64,000 nucleotides of DNA, from assembly GCA_030159075.1 (NCBI GenBank), contig BROG01000027.1, forward strand, positions 2,364,965 through 2,428,964. The letters run 5' to 3'. Origin of the DNA: Atrina japonica. Lineage: Eukaryota; Mollusca; Bivalvia; Pterioida; Pinnidae. This document shows, piece after piece, positions 14,101-25,424 of this stretch. Made by a program: the position numbers and the translations under genes. The notes under the pieces are model-generated. The model ran no database searches. It saw only the letters and a list, made by a program, of their open reading frames with translations, and was not told the DNA's origin. Within the stretch, counting starts at the first letter, position 1; each line of letters opens with the position of its first letter.

Positions 14101-14947
14101 ATTACTTACCTCAGACTGATACACAATATTACCTATCACAGATTGACAGACAATATTACTTATTACAGACTGACAGGCAATATTACTTATCACATGCTGA
14201 TAAACAGTATTACTTATCACCGATTGACAGACAATATTACTTATTACAGACTGACAGACAATATTACTTATCACAGACTGATAAACAATATTACTAATCA
14301 CATACTGACAGACAATATTACTTATCATAGACTGACAGAAAATATTACTTATCACAGGCTGACATACAATATTACTTACCTCAGACTCACAGACAGTATT
14401 ACTTATCACAGACTCAGACTGATAGACAATATACCTTATTACAGACTCGGACTGATAGACAATATTACTTATCACAGACTGACAGGCAATATTACTTATC
14501 ACAGACTCAGGTTGATAGACAATATTACTTACCCCAGACTCGGACTGATAGACAATATTACTTATAACGACTGAAAGACAATACTCCTTATTAAAGCCTT
14601 AGCCGGATGGCATATATTTGTACTGTGTCTTATTTGTGATAGAGAAATACTACTAACAATATAGACCGTATGTCCTGATAATATCATAAGGCTAGATGAC
14701 AAAATGTATTCAATTACTACTAGGATATATACATTTTGTAGTGTCAGTTTTTCCGAGATGAATCGGTTGATGTATATCACATTATATATAAGTCTGTCCA
14801 TTTTCCAGTACCAGGGGTACATAAGTTAAACATTTTTCAGGTTGGTTGCTTCCATATATTATTGTGTCGAAAGCCAGTCTGTCATAAAGTCAGTCGCATC
14901 CCGTATGATTTATTGAGATTCTGCGTTTTTATTGGTTCATGCTATAG

Positions 14948-15010
14948 TGGACAAACACGGACCGCTGAAAGTCCTGAGATTGGATCAGGTGTGCAAGAGG
15001 AGTACAAACC
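14948..15010 (-). repeat. Antisense 3'-tail fragment of the RT element
   Basis: GGACAAACACGGACCGCTGA, then GGATCAGGTG and GAGGAGTA, match the minus-strand tail of the copies at 36525 and 43785. Here the fragment sits directly against sense-strand RT coding sequence that begins near 15011, a head-to-head mosaic. Confidence 0.6.
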
Positions 15011-15570
15011 TTATTTTTTATATTCATATGAAGCGGAATTTATACAGTCTCTGCTCTCCAAATGAAACAAACAGTTAGCATCTCGGTTCAATTTTACTTA
15101 CAGGTATATCGACGATGTTCTGTCCATAAATAATTCAGAATTTCAGAATTACCTCGGCCAGATATATCCTGTTGAGCTAGAGATCAATGAGACGACAGAG
15201 AGCAACACATCTGCTTTTACCTAGATTTACTCCTGTCGACTGGAAAAGACGGTAAACTTCACACATCCCTCTATGACAAACGAGACTATTTCAAATTCCA
15301 TATCACAAACTTCCCGTATCTAAGTAGTAATATTCCATTTTCTCCTGCCTTTGGCGTTTTCATTTCACAACTTATACGTTATGCCAGGGCATGCTCTTCT
15401 TATGAATGTTTTATTCTGAGAGCTAAATGACTAGCCAATAAACTACTTACACAAGGTTACATTGTTGAACGCTTGGAGTTTATAAAGGTTTTATGGTCGA
15501 TATGGGGATCTTGTTAAACATTATGAAGTCCCCCTCTCCGAGATATTAGATAGTATTCTGAATCATGGCC
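15011..15570 (+). pseudogene. Penelope-like reverse transcriptase relic with intact YIDD box
   Basis: The reading gives FLYSYEAEFIQSLLSK, a stop, then FTYRYIDDVLSINN with the two catalytic Asp residues at 15111-15116. IYPVELEI, YLDLLLS, LYDKRDYFKF, SNIPFSPAFG and QLIRYARACSSYE follow, with one or more frameshifts and a stop in RAK*LANKLLTQGY. The N-terminal half is missing. Known: YIDD is the RT palm motif C. The copy is broken and not expressible as one protein. Confidence 0.75.
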
Positions 15571-15574
15571 ACAG

Positions 15575-15865
15575 ACAGTGACTCCGTTTCACCAATCATG
15601 CTTTTTCACCGAACTTGACCTCATCACCAAAATTTACCTTTTTACCGAATTTGACCGTTCATCGAACTAGAAAGGTTTCCATGGAACATTTACGACGGGT
15701 TTTGTATGCCATCAGAAGACGCTGACTACTTCTGGACACCTGGTCTTACCCCGTTTGGGATTCGTAATTGTTCTTCATGTTGAGACCATTTGCACATCTA
15801 ATTCGTCGTGTTATAATGGACTTGAGTTTTGATTATTGATTGGTACTTCTTCAATTTTACATTAT
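15575..15865 (+). repeat. RT element 3' tail, type T, attached to its coding region
   Basis: It contains TTCCATGGAACATTTACGACG, CTTCTGGACACCTGGTC and CCATTGGTACTTCTTC-like blocks, downstream of the RT relic in the same orientation. Matching solo copies occur at 19535, 35225, 38384 and 39180. This copy shows that the solo fragments are 3' ends of the same retroelement family. Confidence 0.65.
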
Positions 15866-17867
15866 ATACTCAAAACGATCCCATATATATTCGTATACAA
15901 CCGGATATTTATCGCAAATATGAAATTTGTCAAAATATTTTAAAATATTTTAATGACAATGATCATTTTTGAATGTAAAAACATCACTTTTGCGTTACCG
16001 TTTTACTGAAATCTTGTTGAAGCGCCAATAATGTCCATACCTCAAATAAACAACACATTTTGACAACAGATATTGTCATTGATCAAATTGTAATAATAGA
16101 AAAAACAACCGAACCAATTAACGAAATTGATCCTACGGGTGAAGAAGTAAAACAGAACGATATATAACAACTGAAATGATTACCTCTTAGTCTATCACAA
16201 ACAAACATCTGATGTGCCGGTATACTTACAATTACTTCATATATAGTTTATACACAGTCTAAATTGGTCAGTTGGTCAGTGTAACATATGAGTTTACTAG
16301 GTCATTTAAAAAGATTGTGTTATTCAAGAATTAAGTATGTTCTAAATATTGACAGAGATACTACGAATACATACCTAGGTCAGAAATGTATTGTACTCTT
16401 AGATAACAGATGACCAGAATTTAAATGGCGATATAGATAATATGTAATATTGTTATGCTTGGACAACGTAAAATAGGTTAGGTAAACATGTCGGTCGAGA
16501 AATATATTTCATTTTATATTATTATATGGATCGATGAACTACAGTGTAAGTGCTATTTTGTACGTTATCGGCAATGTCCACACCTGTACTGGTAGGTTGA
16601 AAGGGAAAATATAGTAGCCGCAATTTATGTGATTAAACCGTTACAATATCTCGTTTGTCGATATATGTAATTGTGTAATGAAACCTACATTATAAGGTTA
16701 AATAATATAATGGGATTTAGTAATAGATCTGATATAAATTCATATATACAGATAGACCTGTCAATAACGGCCATTCAAGGGTCAGAGAATGGAGTCATTG
16801 TCTAGTTAAACTGACGTATGTAACTTAACAGTTAACCGAAAAACTGAACAATAAAAACAATGGCTAGATGTCGAAGCTGGAAAGAACTGGACATCATATT
16901 CCAATACGACTCGCGTCAATGTGTACTTAAAGGTACAAGATAACCTCAAATACATGTAATTTCCGAACACATTGTTGCATAAAATAAAATAAATCGTATT
17001 GCATATACATACAAAAATTGGAACTGAGGAAATGTAGAACGAATTGACAGAGTCATCAATATATAACCTTCCAACCTTTGTACAAATGTCGTAATGGAAA
17101 CCACACTTTAATGTGTATGTTGTCATGACAGTTATCTAACATGCAATACACTTCTCAAATGCATTTTAATGCGATTTAAACACAGATGGTGTCCCTTCTA
17201 TATATCAAATTGTTTAACGTCTCGGTATAAAATGTTAAAAGCTCTACTGATGTACTGAAATTACATCACACAAAAATTTATAGACATGCACAGAACCTTT
17301 CTCTGAAAGCAAATATGATTTTGTATGCAAAATAAATGTTTTATAAACTTAAGCATGTGTTGCAATACAGATAATGCAAAAGGATTGAATAAATAGATAA
17401 AAATATATTTTTTTTTTATCTAATTTCATAATTTAAATAGTCTACTGTAGATGTATGGTCCATGTGAAATGTATAATAAACGCAGTAATACGTTAATAAA
17501 ACTTGTTGTAATAATTAAAATTAATACTGTCAAACATCCTGCAAACATTTTTGTAGGAAAAATAATTCAGTGTTGAGAGGTAAAAGACACGAAACTAATT
17601 AAACACTACCACAGCTAATTATGATAAATCTTTCTTACAGAAAAGTAATCCATGTTTGAAAATATTATTTTTGCACTTTACAATTCATGTATATATATTA
17701 GGATAGCTTAAATCATAATTATATCCATATTACACATAGGGAATGTCGTAAACAATGAGAAAGTAAATATTTGGTTATTGAAATCACAGATATCGAATAT
17801 AACCGACTGGAGGTTCAGGAGACAGTATACAATTCTTTGGAATATTGGCGGACATGGACATCTTTAG
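15866..17867. other. Unannotated AT-rich sequence
   Basis: Two kilobases without recognised genes. A 106-codon minus-strand open stretch (16806-17126) is Cys- and Tyr-rich with no motif and is treated as chance. Confidence 0.45.
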
Positions 17868-17926
17868 TAAGCATCCATTGTTGACCAGTCACACCAGCCG
17901 CGAGCCTAAAGCAAAATTCAATTTCT
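17868..17926 (-). repeat. Small RT-element tail fragment
   Basis: AAGCATCCATTGTTGACCAG followed by TCACACCAGCCGCGAGCC matches the tail sequence of the minus-strand copies at 36525-37010 and 43785-44345. It stops abruptly on both sides. Confidence 0.5.
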
Positions 17927-17940
17927 ACTTCGTTGGTACA

Positions 17941-18056
17941 TATCGCATTCACATAAGTATTATTACTATAAATTGACCCATCTATTTGTCAAATTAAAGG
18001 TCACAACTATTCATTTCTTCTTTTGATCCAAACGCTTCTGAACAAAGTTTGCTTCA
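17941..18056. repeat. Dispersed repeat D1, copy b
   Basis: The counterpart of 480-602, sharing TCGCATTCACATAAGTAT and a later TTTTGATCCAAACGCTTCT block. Confidence 0.5.
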
Positions 18057-19534
18057 AATAAATCAAAGGACAGGTCGTCCAATAAAGGGGATGGTTTCCA
18101 TGATAATGTCCACATTTTCATTTGCAACAATAGTCACGTCGCCTGTGATTTCATGTCCGATAAACTGACGAAGTCTTATTCACAGAAACGATGGAACTGA
18201 GCATTTGTTTTGAGACTTGTTATCAAAACAATAACTTTGGTATTAAGCTTATAATATTTGATTGGTAACAATCTTGCACAGACATGGTAAAGAGGTTAAT
18301 TGTTTAGCACCTACATATGCAAAAACAAATAAGATAAAGTGAACAGTATATCACTTGATATCAAAACCAGACATGTACTCGCAATCTTCACTATCAATAA
18401 GACAGGTTGATAACACGTTTAGTCATTTTACCTGTATTAAGAATCGATTTCGCAGGTGTTATGTCTATATATTTTGTACTCATTTTCTTGTGTTGTATAT
18501 TGAAGAGATTAAAACAATTTACTGATATTGGAGCTACCGAGATGGCGTCCTCAGATAGTATTTGTACTTTAGCGCTTTTATGATATGATCACCTTTTTGT
18601 TTTCTGACAAGAAATGAGATTCTTCCTTTGTCAACATGAAAATAGATACGCATATTGATGTGCCACCTTTGCTTGTGCTATTAGTATTCGAAGGATTTTT
18701 AACCCTTATCACATTCTCAAAATTTCAACTTGGACCTTCTTTTAATCTTATTTTTTATCAATACTAATATATATATAGATACTGATTGTTTGGAAGCGAG
18801 GTTAAAGTAGGTAAATAAATCAACACCAGTATATAACAGTTTAACATGGACTTTCATCCGTATGCAGTACAACAAGTACAGTGCACGCAACCTTATTCAG
18901 TCATGTGACATATTTCAATTCGCTTGGTTTTTCTATATTATTATTTAGTGTTTTTTCATATTTTGTAATTACCATTCTCAGCAATACATAATAGCCCAAA
19001 AGTAAGATGTCATTTTAAGTAACGGTAAAATGCAATAACATTTGGCTGTCGTCTTAAAAATCTAGTACTTTCTATATTGCCAAAACATGTTGATCATTAG
19101 AAAGTTTGAAAAATAAATAAACATTAGATGAATTGAAAAGTTCAAATATCAAATATTTTGAAATATGCTGAGTGTTTTCCTTCACGTTTGTCAGACTTCA
19201 TTTTTGTTTTTCAGTTGAATGCAGGTGTCGTACTGTATGCAAATTTGGTATTTGGAATTTTTGTGGTGACAGTTCTTTCTGTTCTGACTTGTAATTTAAT
19301 CCTTCTCTGATACTTCACTGAATTAAAGCCTTAATTTATATGAAATAATTCGATATTTTTTATCTATTCGTCCTAGATTTTCCTGTTTACCTACGTCAAT
19401 ATCAATGACCAATTTACAGTAGAATTCTCATCTAATTAACGCTGCTTGTGTAACATGATAATGTGTGAAAGTGACAGAGTAAGACAATGAAAGTAGCAGC
19501 CAAATAGGTCTTAATGACGTAAAAAGGAAGAAGT
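18057..19534. other. Unannotated AT-rich sequence
   Basis: No coding region, RNA gene or repeat was recognised over about 1.5 kb. Confidence 0.45.
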
Positions 19535-19735
19535 ACCAATGGATAATCGAAACTACAGGTCCATTAGAATACGACAAATTAGATATACAAATGGTCTCAA
19601 CATAAAAAAAACAAATACGAGTCCTGAACGGGATGGGACCAGGTCCGGAAGGTGTCAGCGTCACCTGTTACCATTCCACACATATCGCAAATATTACATG
19701 GAGAACTTTCGAGTTCGGTGAAGAGGCTACGTTAG
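19535..19735 (-). repeat. Solo RT-element 3' tail, type T
   Basis: GTACCAATGGATAATCGAAAC, GGGATGGGACCAGGTCCGG and GAACTTTCGAGTTCGG are the reverse complement of the tail seen after the RT relic at 15575. No RT coding sequence is attached, consistent with 5'-truncated insertion. Confidence 0.65.
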
Positions 19736-20167
19736 GTGTTAAGGCCATCAGTCAGCTTCAGATCTGATTAGCGAACATGAGTCACTGTATATGGTCGTGC
19801 TCTAGACTACTACCTAACATTCCTTAGAGAGGGACTTCAAATTGTTTTACAAGACCCCCAAACCAACCATAAAACTTCCATAGTGACGATTTCAAACGTT
19901 CAACAACGAAACCCTGTGTGAGTAGCTCATGGGCGAGTTGTTTGGATCCCATAATAAAACATTCATAGGAGGAACATGCCCTGGTATTACGTATAAGTTA
20001 TGGAATGAAAACGCCATAGACAGGAGAAGACGGAATATTACTACCCAGGAACGGGAATTTCGTGATATGAAAATTGAATTCGACACATTTGTTATAAAGG
20101 GAGGTGTGAAGTTGATCGGCCTTCCCAATCGACATGAGTAGATCTATGTAAGAAGCAGTTGTATTCT

Positions 20168-20315
20168 GAACCAGGCACCATAAAGCTAGAATTTACTCGA
20201 GCCTTATAATATTCTCAACTTAGTCTGCGGAGCCAATCAGATTTTAGGATAAGTCAAAGTTATGAATCATTTTTAGAAGAAAATTCTTAAGTTTAATGGT
20301 GCCAGGCTCTGGTTT
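20168..20315. mobile_element. Foldback, MITE-like element
   Basis: Inverted arms: CCAGGCACCATAAAG.CTAGAATTT on the left and AAATTCTTAAG.TTTAATGGTGCCAGG on the right, about 25-30 bp each with mismatches, around a non-coding centre. It contains no coding capacity. Target-site duplication is not evident. Confidence 0.4.
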
Positions 20316-22137
20316 TATTTGGCCTGGAATAGTGACTGTCGTGATATTGTGATGAATCTACCACACAATCGACTTAGCGACTGATGCCGCTCTATAACTT
20401 TCAATTAAGTGTTATAATAACATTTCTTATCATGACGTCATCAGGATTACTCACATGTAATCCAATGAATCTTGATAACTATCCGATTAATTGCTTTTAT
20501 TTACATTTTAAAAACATTGAATTTGTCCATTCATATTATGTTGACCTTTCTCCTTCAGTAATCAGTGAAATGAGTGTTGCATGAGAACATGAAAATATAA
20601 CGTTTATTGTCCAATAAAAACATATTTCTGCATTTTTCGTATTTTGTTTTTTTTTGTAATTTGTGAAAAAATTCCAGGGAATGTGTCATATAATATTTTG
20701 ACTGGTCGATTACGTAGACATTATGGTCTGTCTCCATATTTCAGATACGTCGAATACAAAAAGGTAAAAGTAAACACGTTTAAAGGGGCATTAGCAGTAT
20801 TATCTTGATTTTATCAATATTTACCACTTGTGTTTGATGTAAAATAACAAATACGAGCTATATATAGGCATAAAAAATCATATTTACTATATATCTTGTG
20901 AAAAAAGTCAGATCCAGGTCGGTATACGTATACAAATAGTAAGGTTGAATTAATCAATTGCAAGTAATTAATTGCCAAACTGAGTCCCTGAAGCAATTTT
21001 CAAAAAATCTATAGGAGTTTAAGAATTGTATGCCTTTGTATATATCTTTTTTGTTATTGTACATCAATCTAAGTAGAAAAAAAGAACAGTCATTTTTTTA
21101 ACAAAAACACAGCTGATGTCCCTGTAAAAGAGCTAAAAGCAGATGATTGGAACGTCGATTTCAAGGTCGCGTGACAATAGAATGATCCGAACGTTAATTA
21201 GTGTTGTAAGATTACATGTTTTAATAAACTAACGTAAGAACCCAAGTTCTAAAATACATTATAATAAGATGCCAGTGATAAGCAAAATAATGCATATTTG
21301 TAAACGGCAGAACGTAGAAGCAACATACAAGTCACCAGGAGACATGTAATTACGAATCCTTATTGATACAAATATAACACTACAATAGTAAGTGAGACTA
21401 ATTTACAGCATCTTAAGGGATATTGATGTTTTCATTTAAAGGAATCCGAAACAAAATTCTGTGTATTTTACTTGATATTTAAGCAAAATTAATTTTCTAT
21501 TGTATAATCTTAATATTCAGCTCTGAAAGGCATTACATCGTATAACGTTTTATGTTACAGCTTAAGATTTTGTATGGATTCTGCGAGTAATCAAATGACC
21601 TGATTTCCAACATGCGTGGGAACAACTTAGCGTTGTATTGCCAGTTATTTTCCAAGTGAATTAAACCATTTACAAAGTGATTAATTGAAATAAACTCATA
21701 AAGAATTCCCATGGTATTTATATGTAACTGATTAATCATAGAGTTAAAAAAATCAATAAGTTATTTTCGTAACAAATTTTGTACTAAATACTCTAGCACT
21801 GAAACTGTCCTTTCCTCTGTTGAGCATGCTCTATGGTGACATTTCTAAAACTGTAAAGAATGTTCATGATATTACACAATCACATTATACGCATTATGTT
21901 CTCTCATTTATATTTTCTATCATCCTAGACAGGCGTATCTACCGTTTTGCCAAACCAGAATTTCCCTGTCCAGACCCAAGGGTGTAGTAAAGCTACAACG
22001 TAGGACTTCGATTTAATGGGAATACAGTGTATTGAACGTTGAATCATATTTCATTTACGTGCATAAACATGTATTTGAAACATTGAAAAAATAATCAAAG
22101 ATGGGTGCGTTAAGTGGAGAGGAAAAATCCAACCCTT
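20316..22137. other. Unannotated AT-rich sequence
   Basis: Only short open frames of 60-70 codons without motifs are present. I see no gene or repeat. Confidence 0.45.
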
Positions 22138-22202
22138 GTGGTAAGAATTAGAAAGTCAAATCCTAGGGACACCCTCGGATTAGATAACCAGATTCTTACC
22201 AC
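22138..22202. repeat. 65-bp hairpin
   Basis: GTGGTAAGAAT at 22138-22148 pairs perfectly with ATTCTTACCAC at 22192-22202. An inner AATCCTAGGG / CCCTCGGATT pair (9 of 10) extends the stem. It could be a tiny foldback element. Confidence 0.5.
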
Positions 22203-22299
22203 TCGGATGGGTGAAGATTCCCTTATCCATTTCAGACACCCATTTTATCTTTATCATAAGCTCTCACCAAACTTCTGTCATGTTCTTTAATTATAACTG

Positions 22300-22912
22300 T
22301 GTCATGTTTCTTTACCTGATTTCACCTTATCTGTATCATATGTTATCACCTTATATGTATCACGTGATTTCACCTTATCTGTATTTTGTGATTTCACCTT
22401 ATCTGTATCATGATTCACGTTATGTGTGTCATGTGATTTCACCTTATCTGTATCATACGCTTTTACATTATCTGTATCATGTGATTTCACCTAATCTGTA
22501 TCACATGATTCACGATATCTGTATCATGTGATTTCACTTTATCTGAATCATATGAGTCACGTTATCTATATTTTTTGATTTCACCTTATTTGTATGATGT
22601 GATCTCACCTTATCTGTACCATACGCTTTTACCTTATATGTATCAAACGCTTTCCCCATATGGGTATCATGTAATTTCACCTTAATTATATCCTTTGATT
22701 TCACATTATCTGTATAATGTGATTTCACCTTATTTGTATCATTGATTTCACCATATCTGTATCATGAGGTTTCACCTTATCTGTATCATATACTTTCACC
22801 TTATATGTATCACGTGATTTCACCTTATCTGTATAATGCGATTTCACCTTATCTGTATTATGTGATTTCACCTTATCTTTACCATATCATTTCACCTTAT
22901 CTGAATCATGTG
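22300..22912. repeat. 24-bp minisatellite
   Basis: About 25 diverged units of 24 bp built on GTATCATGTGATTTCACC plus TTATCT. Because 24 is a multiple of three, it produces open frames with 8-residue repeats (ISPYLYHM-like on plus), which I regard as by-products. Confidence 0.9.
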
Positions 22913-23335
22913 ATGATTGTCTATCTCCAGTTAACTTGTCGTATGCTGACTGTCTTTCTCCATTTTACTTTCCGGTAGACTGATTGCATTCCTCCAATTA
23001 ACTTCCGGTACACGTATTGTATTTTACCAATTCACTGGCAGGAGGTTGTCCAGTAATTTTCCCTCAGGCTGGTTATCTTTCCCAGTTATTGGCATAGGCT
23101 GACTGTCTTTCCCAGTTATTATGTAGGCTGACTGTCTTTCCTAATTGTTTGTGCCTCAAACTAATTGTCTTTCCCAGTTTATTTGCCTCATGCTGATTGT
23201 CTTTTCCTTTTTACTTTCCAGAGGCTGATTGCCTTTTCTTGTTAACTTCCCGTATGCTGATTGTCTTTTACTGTTTACTTGCCGTAGGCTCATTGTCTTT
23301 TCCTGTTTACTTGCTGCGGTATGATTGTTCTTTCC
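22913..23335. repeat. Degenerate minisatellite, about 36 bp period
   Basis: Repeats of GGCTGACTGTCTTTCCCAGTT with a variable TTACTTGCCGTA linker, about 11-12 units. It directly follows the 24-bp array, so two unrelated arrays are juxtaposed. Confidence 0.75.
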
Positions 23336-23534
23336 AGGTTTTTCCTAAACTATGAAAATGATTACCATCGTATCGCTGAATTGGATCATATAACTAGATT
23401 CTGCCACGGAATCTTCCAAACAAGGTATCCGTAATTATAAACCAATTTGACTCTGTCGTATATTACTAATTCATCTTGCAAGAAACATGGTTTACGGGTT
23501 AAAATCTTAACTATAGATGTTATATTATTCTCAC

Positions 23535-23965
23535 CTAGTAGGGAAGTGGGGATACCCTAACGCTATATATCTTTCAAATCATCAACCTTAAGATTAAGGG
23601 GTGGGAATATTGACCATTTTGTTTGAACATTCTCAAAGGGGTGGGGATGACCCCTGGGGATTTTTCTATATATCATTCATGTCATCTTTTCATGTCAATC
23701 AAGAAAATATATGGTTTATGGGAAGGGATCTCATCTATTTACATGATATAGGAATATTCCTTTACATGATATAGGATTATACCCAAATGGAAGGGGTCGG
23801 GATTACTCCTAGGGTTTTAACATATATACCATTCAAATCTACTTGATATTAGAAACAGGAATATGTATATAGTTTAGGGATGAGGATATTGACAAATAAA
23901 AATATTTGATCATTCTCAAAATGAAAGGGTGTGGGAATGACCCCTGGGGTTTTTCTATATAAACC
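23535..23965. repeat. Degenerate long-period repeat
   Basis: Three diverged copies of an AAAGGGGTGGGGATGACCCC-type block followed by a run of T and TATATA occur near 23630, 23785 and 23912, linked by ATATGGTTTATGGG / ATATAGTTTAGGGA blocks. Period is irregular (about 130-155 bp). Confidence 0.55.
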
Positions 23966-24270
23966 CTGATTTGTCTTATCGAGTAAATTTTTCTATTCTT
24001 TAGATTTCACATACATTTTTGAATTCTTGTGATCATCGCCCTTTTGGCCTTGAAGTTAGTCATATGGTCCACAGGAGCTGGAAACATCTGATTATCGGAC
24101 AAACACCTGTAAAAAGACACTGAGGAATGCAGTGACTTTTAATCGGATAGTTCACAATCACATCATTGATCTGACATTTTCCTTTACATTTTTCTTATGT
24201 CTCATTTCGTAATTTTCCACCAACGTCAAAGTCTTTTAAACAATATTGTGAGGGTAAACATTATATATTT

Positions 24271-24395
24271 ATTGCCCTGGTTGTAGAGAGATTTGTTTAC
24301 CCAAGGCAAGTCATATTTCCCAAGGGCGAAGCTTGAGTGGAATATGACTTAGCGGGGGTAAAGAAATCCTCATGTCTCCCTACAACCAGTGCAAT
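24271..24395. mobile_element. Foldback, MITE-like element
   Basis: The left arm ATTGCCCTGGTTGTAGAGAG and the right arm CTCCCTACAACCAGTGCAAT are inverted copies with two mismatches. A second inner pair, TTTACCC..GCAAGTCATATTTCC against GGAATATGACTTAGC..GGGTAAA, makes the whole 125 bp a long hairpin. It has no coding capacity. It lies just upstream of the promoter-like patch at 24535. Confidence 0.55.
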
Positions 24396-24534
24396 GAATT
24401 GTTTTTCATATCATACCACAGAATCAATAAAGAATGTCGAATAAGCTGCAAGGGTTTTCGCACAAGGGAGATGCACGCGAGGGAAATATGCGGAACGCAA
24501 AGGGAGACATGAAATGTAATCTCAATGACACGTG

Positions 24535-24720
24535 ACGGCTCTCAACCAATCCCTGACTGTGTTTTATAAATGAAATATAATATTACATTTTAGGCGATCA
24601 GATAAACTTACCATTCACTTTGGAGGCGAGACGTCAACTTCCGGTATGGGCCCAGTGGAGTTTGTCGTTTTCGGTTCAGATCTGTAAAACTTGAATGTCG
24701 GAGATCGATGAAGTAAGTAA
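24535..24720 (+). promoter_or_regulatory. Candidate (possibly bidirectional) promoter and first exon
   Basis: This short patch has CACGTGAC, a CCAAT motif, TATAAAT, and ACTTCCGG (ETS-type) next to a TGACGTCT half-palindrome on the minus strand. On plus, ATG at 24695 opens MSEIDE and meets GAA|GTAAGT at 24712/24713, a consensus donor. On minus, GTGAATG|GTAAGT is a second consensus donor about 100 bp away. Inference: divergent transcription start with two short first exons. Against it: the ATG context is weak, an upstream ATG near 24649 gives a 13-codon frame ending in TAA, and no downstream exon was identified. Confidence 0.25.
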
Positions 24721-25015
24721 AAAGTTGAAATAATGAAGATTTATCATTTTCAACTGAATATACATGTATAATACTGAGAAACGCGGGGAAACCGAAAAAA
24801 GGTCAACGTTTTCCAGCTTACTGAAGAATATATGTGTCAACCACCTACTATTATGAAGTAATAATCATTTAAACATGCAATTAAAAACTCCAATAGAGTT
24901 CTTAAGTACACCCTGCTTTCTTTTGTCCCCATATCTCTTCAAAGACCCTAATGCTCAAACACAACACTTATGGAACAAATGTGGTTTCTGAGGACTGTTG
25001 CGAAATGTTTAGAAG

Positions 25016-25030
25016 ACGAAGAAAAAGAAG

Positions 25031-25060
<30 letters not shown>
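25016..25060. repeat. (AAG)n microsatellite
   Basis: About 15 AAG units. The following TTTGTCATAAAGGGAGGTGT is nearly the same as TTTGTTATAAAGGGAGGTGT near 20088, hinting at another dispersed repeat. Confidence 0.9.
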
Positions 25061-25061
<1 letters not shown>

Positions 25062-25424
25062 TTGTCATAAAGGGAGGTGTAAAGTTGAGTAAGGTATAGA
25101 AAGTTGGTTTCCAATTGACTGAACGCAAATCAAGAACGGATAGTTTTCTGGCCGTGTAGAGGTCCCAAATCATTTGTAACAAATTAGACATTGACTGTCA
25201 AATTGCTGACTGGATTTTTCATAGAAAAATAAAGAGTTTGATTGAAGTGAGATATGATTTTCGTATTTACGACTCGCAACGGACAAGATCCTTACTAATA
25301 TTTGTTTTGACGATCCATCTATTCAATCTGTAATTTTGCTGACTAGAAAGTAAAAATGGTATAAAGTAATTGTAGTCATCTTAATACAGTGGCTACTCTA
25401 GGTGGATTCACGAATTCATTTAGG

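Larger units (their letters stand above)
7250..14585. repeat. Giant 27-bp minisatellite, about 270 units
   Basis: Tandem 27-bp units run without spacers for 7.3 kb. Two main variants alternate: type A (ACTTACCTCAGACTGATAGA.. ending CAATATT) and type B (ACTTATCACAGACTGATACA.. ending CAATATT). Because 27 is divisible by three and the unit has no stop in some frames, long open frames arise: plus-strand LRLIDNITY nonapeptides (longest open stretch 9523-13224) and minus-strand SEVSNIVYQ nonapeptides. No signal peptide, domain or upstream exon supports translation. Single-base indels shift the plus frame near 9445-9520 and again near 13225-13656. Units at both ends are most diverged, and a 6-bp-expanded unit (CAGACTCAGACTG) occurs near 7333 and again near 14410-14510. 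Confidence 0.97.

Noticed and set aside
7250..14585. CRISPR array
   Set aside because: Units are contiguous with no unique spacers, unit length is 27 bp throughout, and the context is eukaryotic.
19929..20141. 70-codon plus-strand frame with a KGGVKL segment
   Set aside because: A TTTGT.ATAAAGGGAGGTGT string also occurs at 25061 outside any frame, so this is more likely a dispersed non-coding repeat.
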